From the NCBI RefSeq assembly GCF_947169445.1, contig NZ_CAMVPU010000119.1, forward strand, positions 1 to 5,647: 5,647 bases of DNA, written 5' to 3'. Origin of the DNA: an uncultured Butyrivibrio sp. (lineage in GTDB: Bacteria; Bacillota; Clostridia; Lachnospirales; Lachnospiraceae). The notes under the pieces were generated by a model. It saw only the letters and a list, made by a program, of their open reading frames with translations, did not search any database and was not told the origin of the DNA. How positions within the stretch are numbered: position 1 is the stretch's first letter; every line of letters starts with the position of its first letter. The position numbers and the translations under genes were made by a program. This document shows positions 5,630 through 5,647 of this stretch, in pieces.

Positions 5630-5647
5630 TGCTACTTGGGAGGACAT
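5626..5647 (+). CDS. Start of a further operon gene, cut by the window edge
   Basis: ATG codons at 5626 and 5629 follow AGGAG (5617-5621) at 4 and 7 bases; the second has the better spacing. The frame reads (M)MLLGRT and leaves the window. The tight overlap with the 23-codon ORF suggests another cistron of the transporter operon. Only seven codons are visible, so no function can be given. Confidence 0.4.

Overview
The window looks like chromosomal DNA of a low-to-moderate GC anaerobic Firmicute, most likely a Lachnospiraceae (Butyrivibrio/Roseburia-like) species. This is inferred from protein style, the Gram-positive lipoprotein SBP, AgrC-type GHKL remnants and tRNA/terminator style; no marker gene proves it. 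It has two halves.

Left half (1-1510) is a worn boundary of mobile DNA. It opens with the body of a PBECR4-like (phage/toxin nuclease fold) protein whose 5' end is frameshifted and cut by the window edge. Next comes a cluster of short direct and inverted repeats (610-654). A 25-nt fragment matching the T-arm and 3' acceptor strand of a tRNA follows (687-711, probably tRNA-Pro), with a tRNA-style terminator behind it (720-745). This is the expected layout of an attachment site where an integrative element used the 3' end of a tRNA gene: element DNA on the left, resident chromosome on the right. Right of it lie two gene remnants fused tail-first around position 1080: the ATP-binding C-terminus of an AgrC-like GHKL sensor kinase on the minus strand, and the C-terminal membrane part of an unrecognised small membrane protein on the plus strand, closed by a strong terminator (1482-1508).

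Right half (1510-5647) is an intact, tightly packed operon for a FepB/D/G/C-type ferric-siderophore (or related metal-chelate/corrinoid) ABC importer: lipoprotein substrate-binding protein, two FecCD-family permeases and one ATPase. Every junction overlaps (26 nt, 4 nt, 1 nt), implying coupled translation. A TTGACA promoter and a perfect 6-bp palindrome (GTTAGC-4-GCTAAC) just upstream of the ribosome binding site suggest control by a metal-responsive repressor. After the ATPase, a 23-codon ORF overlaps its stop codon and in turn overlaps the start of a further gene that runs off the window, so the operon probably continues.

No CRISPR array, complete RNA gene, insertion sequence or clearly new multi-gene system was seen. 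The points most worth follow-up are the tRNA-fragment attachment site, the kinase/membrane-protein junction, the operator-like palindrome, and the small coupled ORF.
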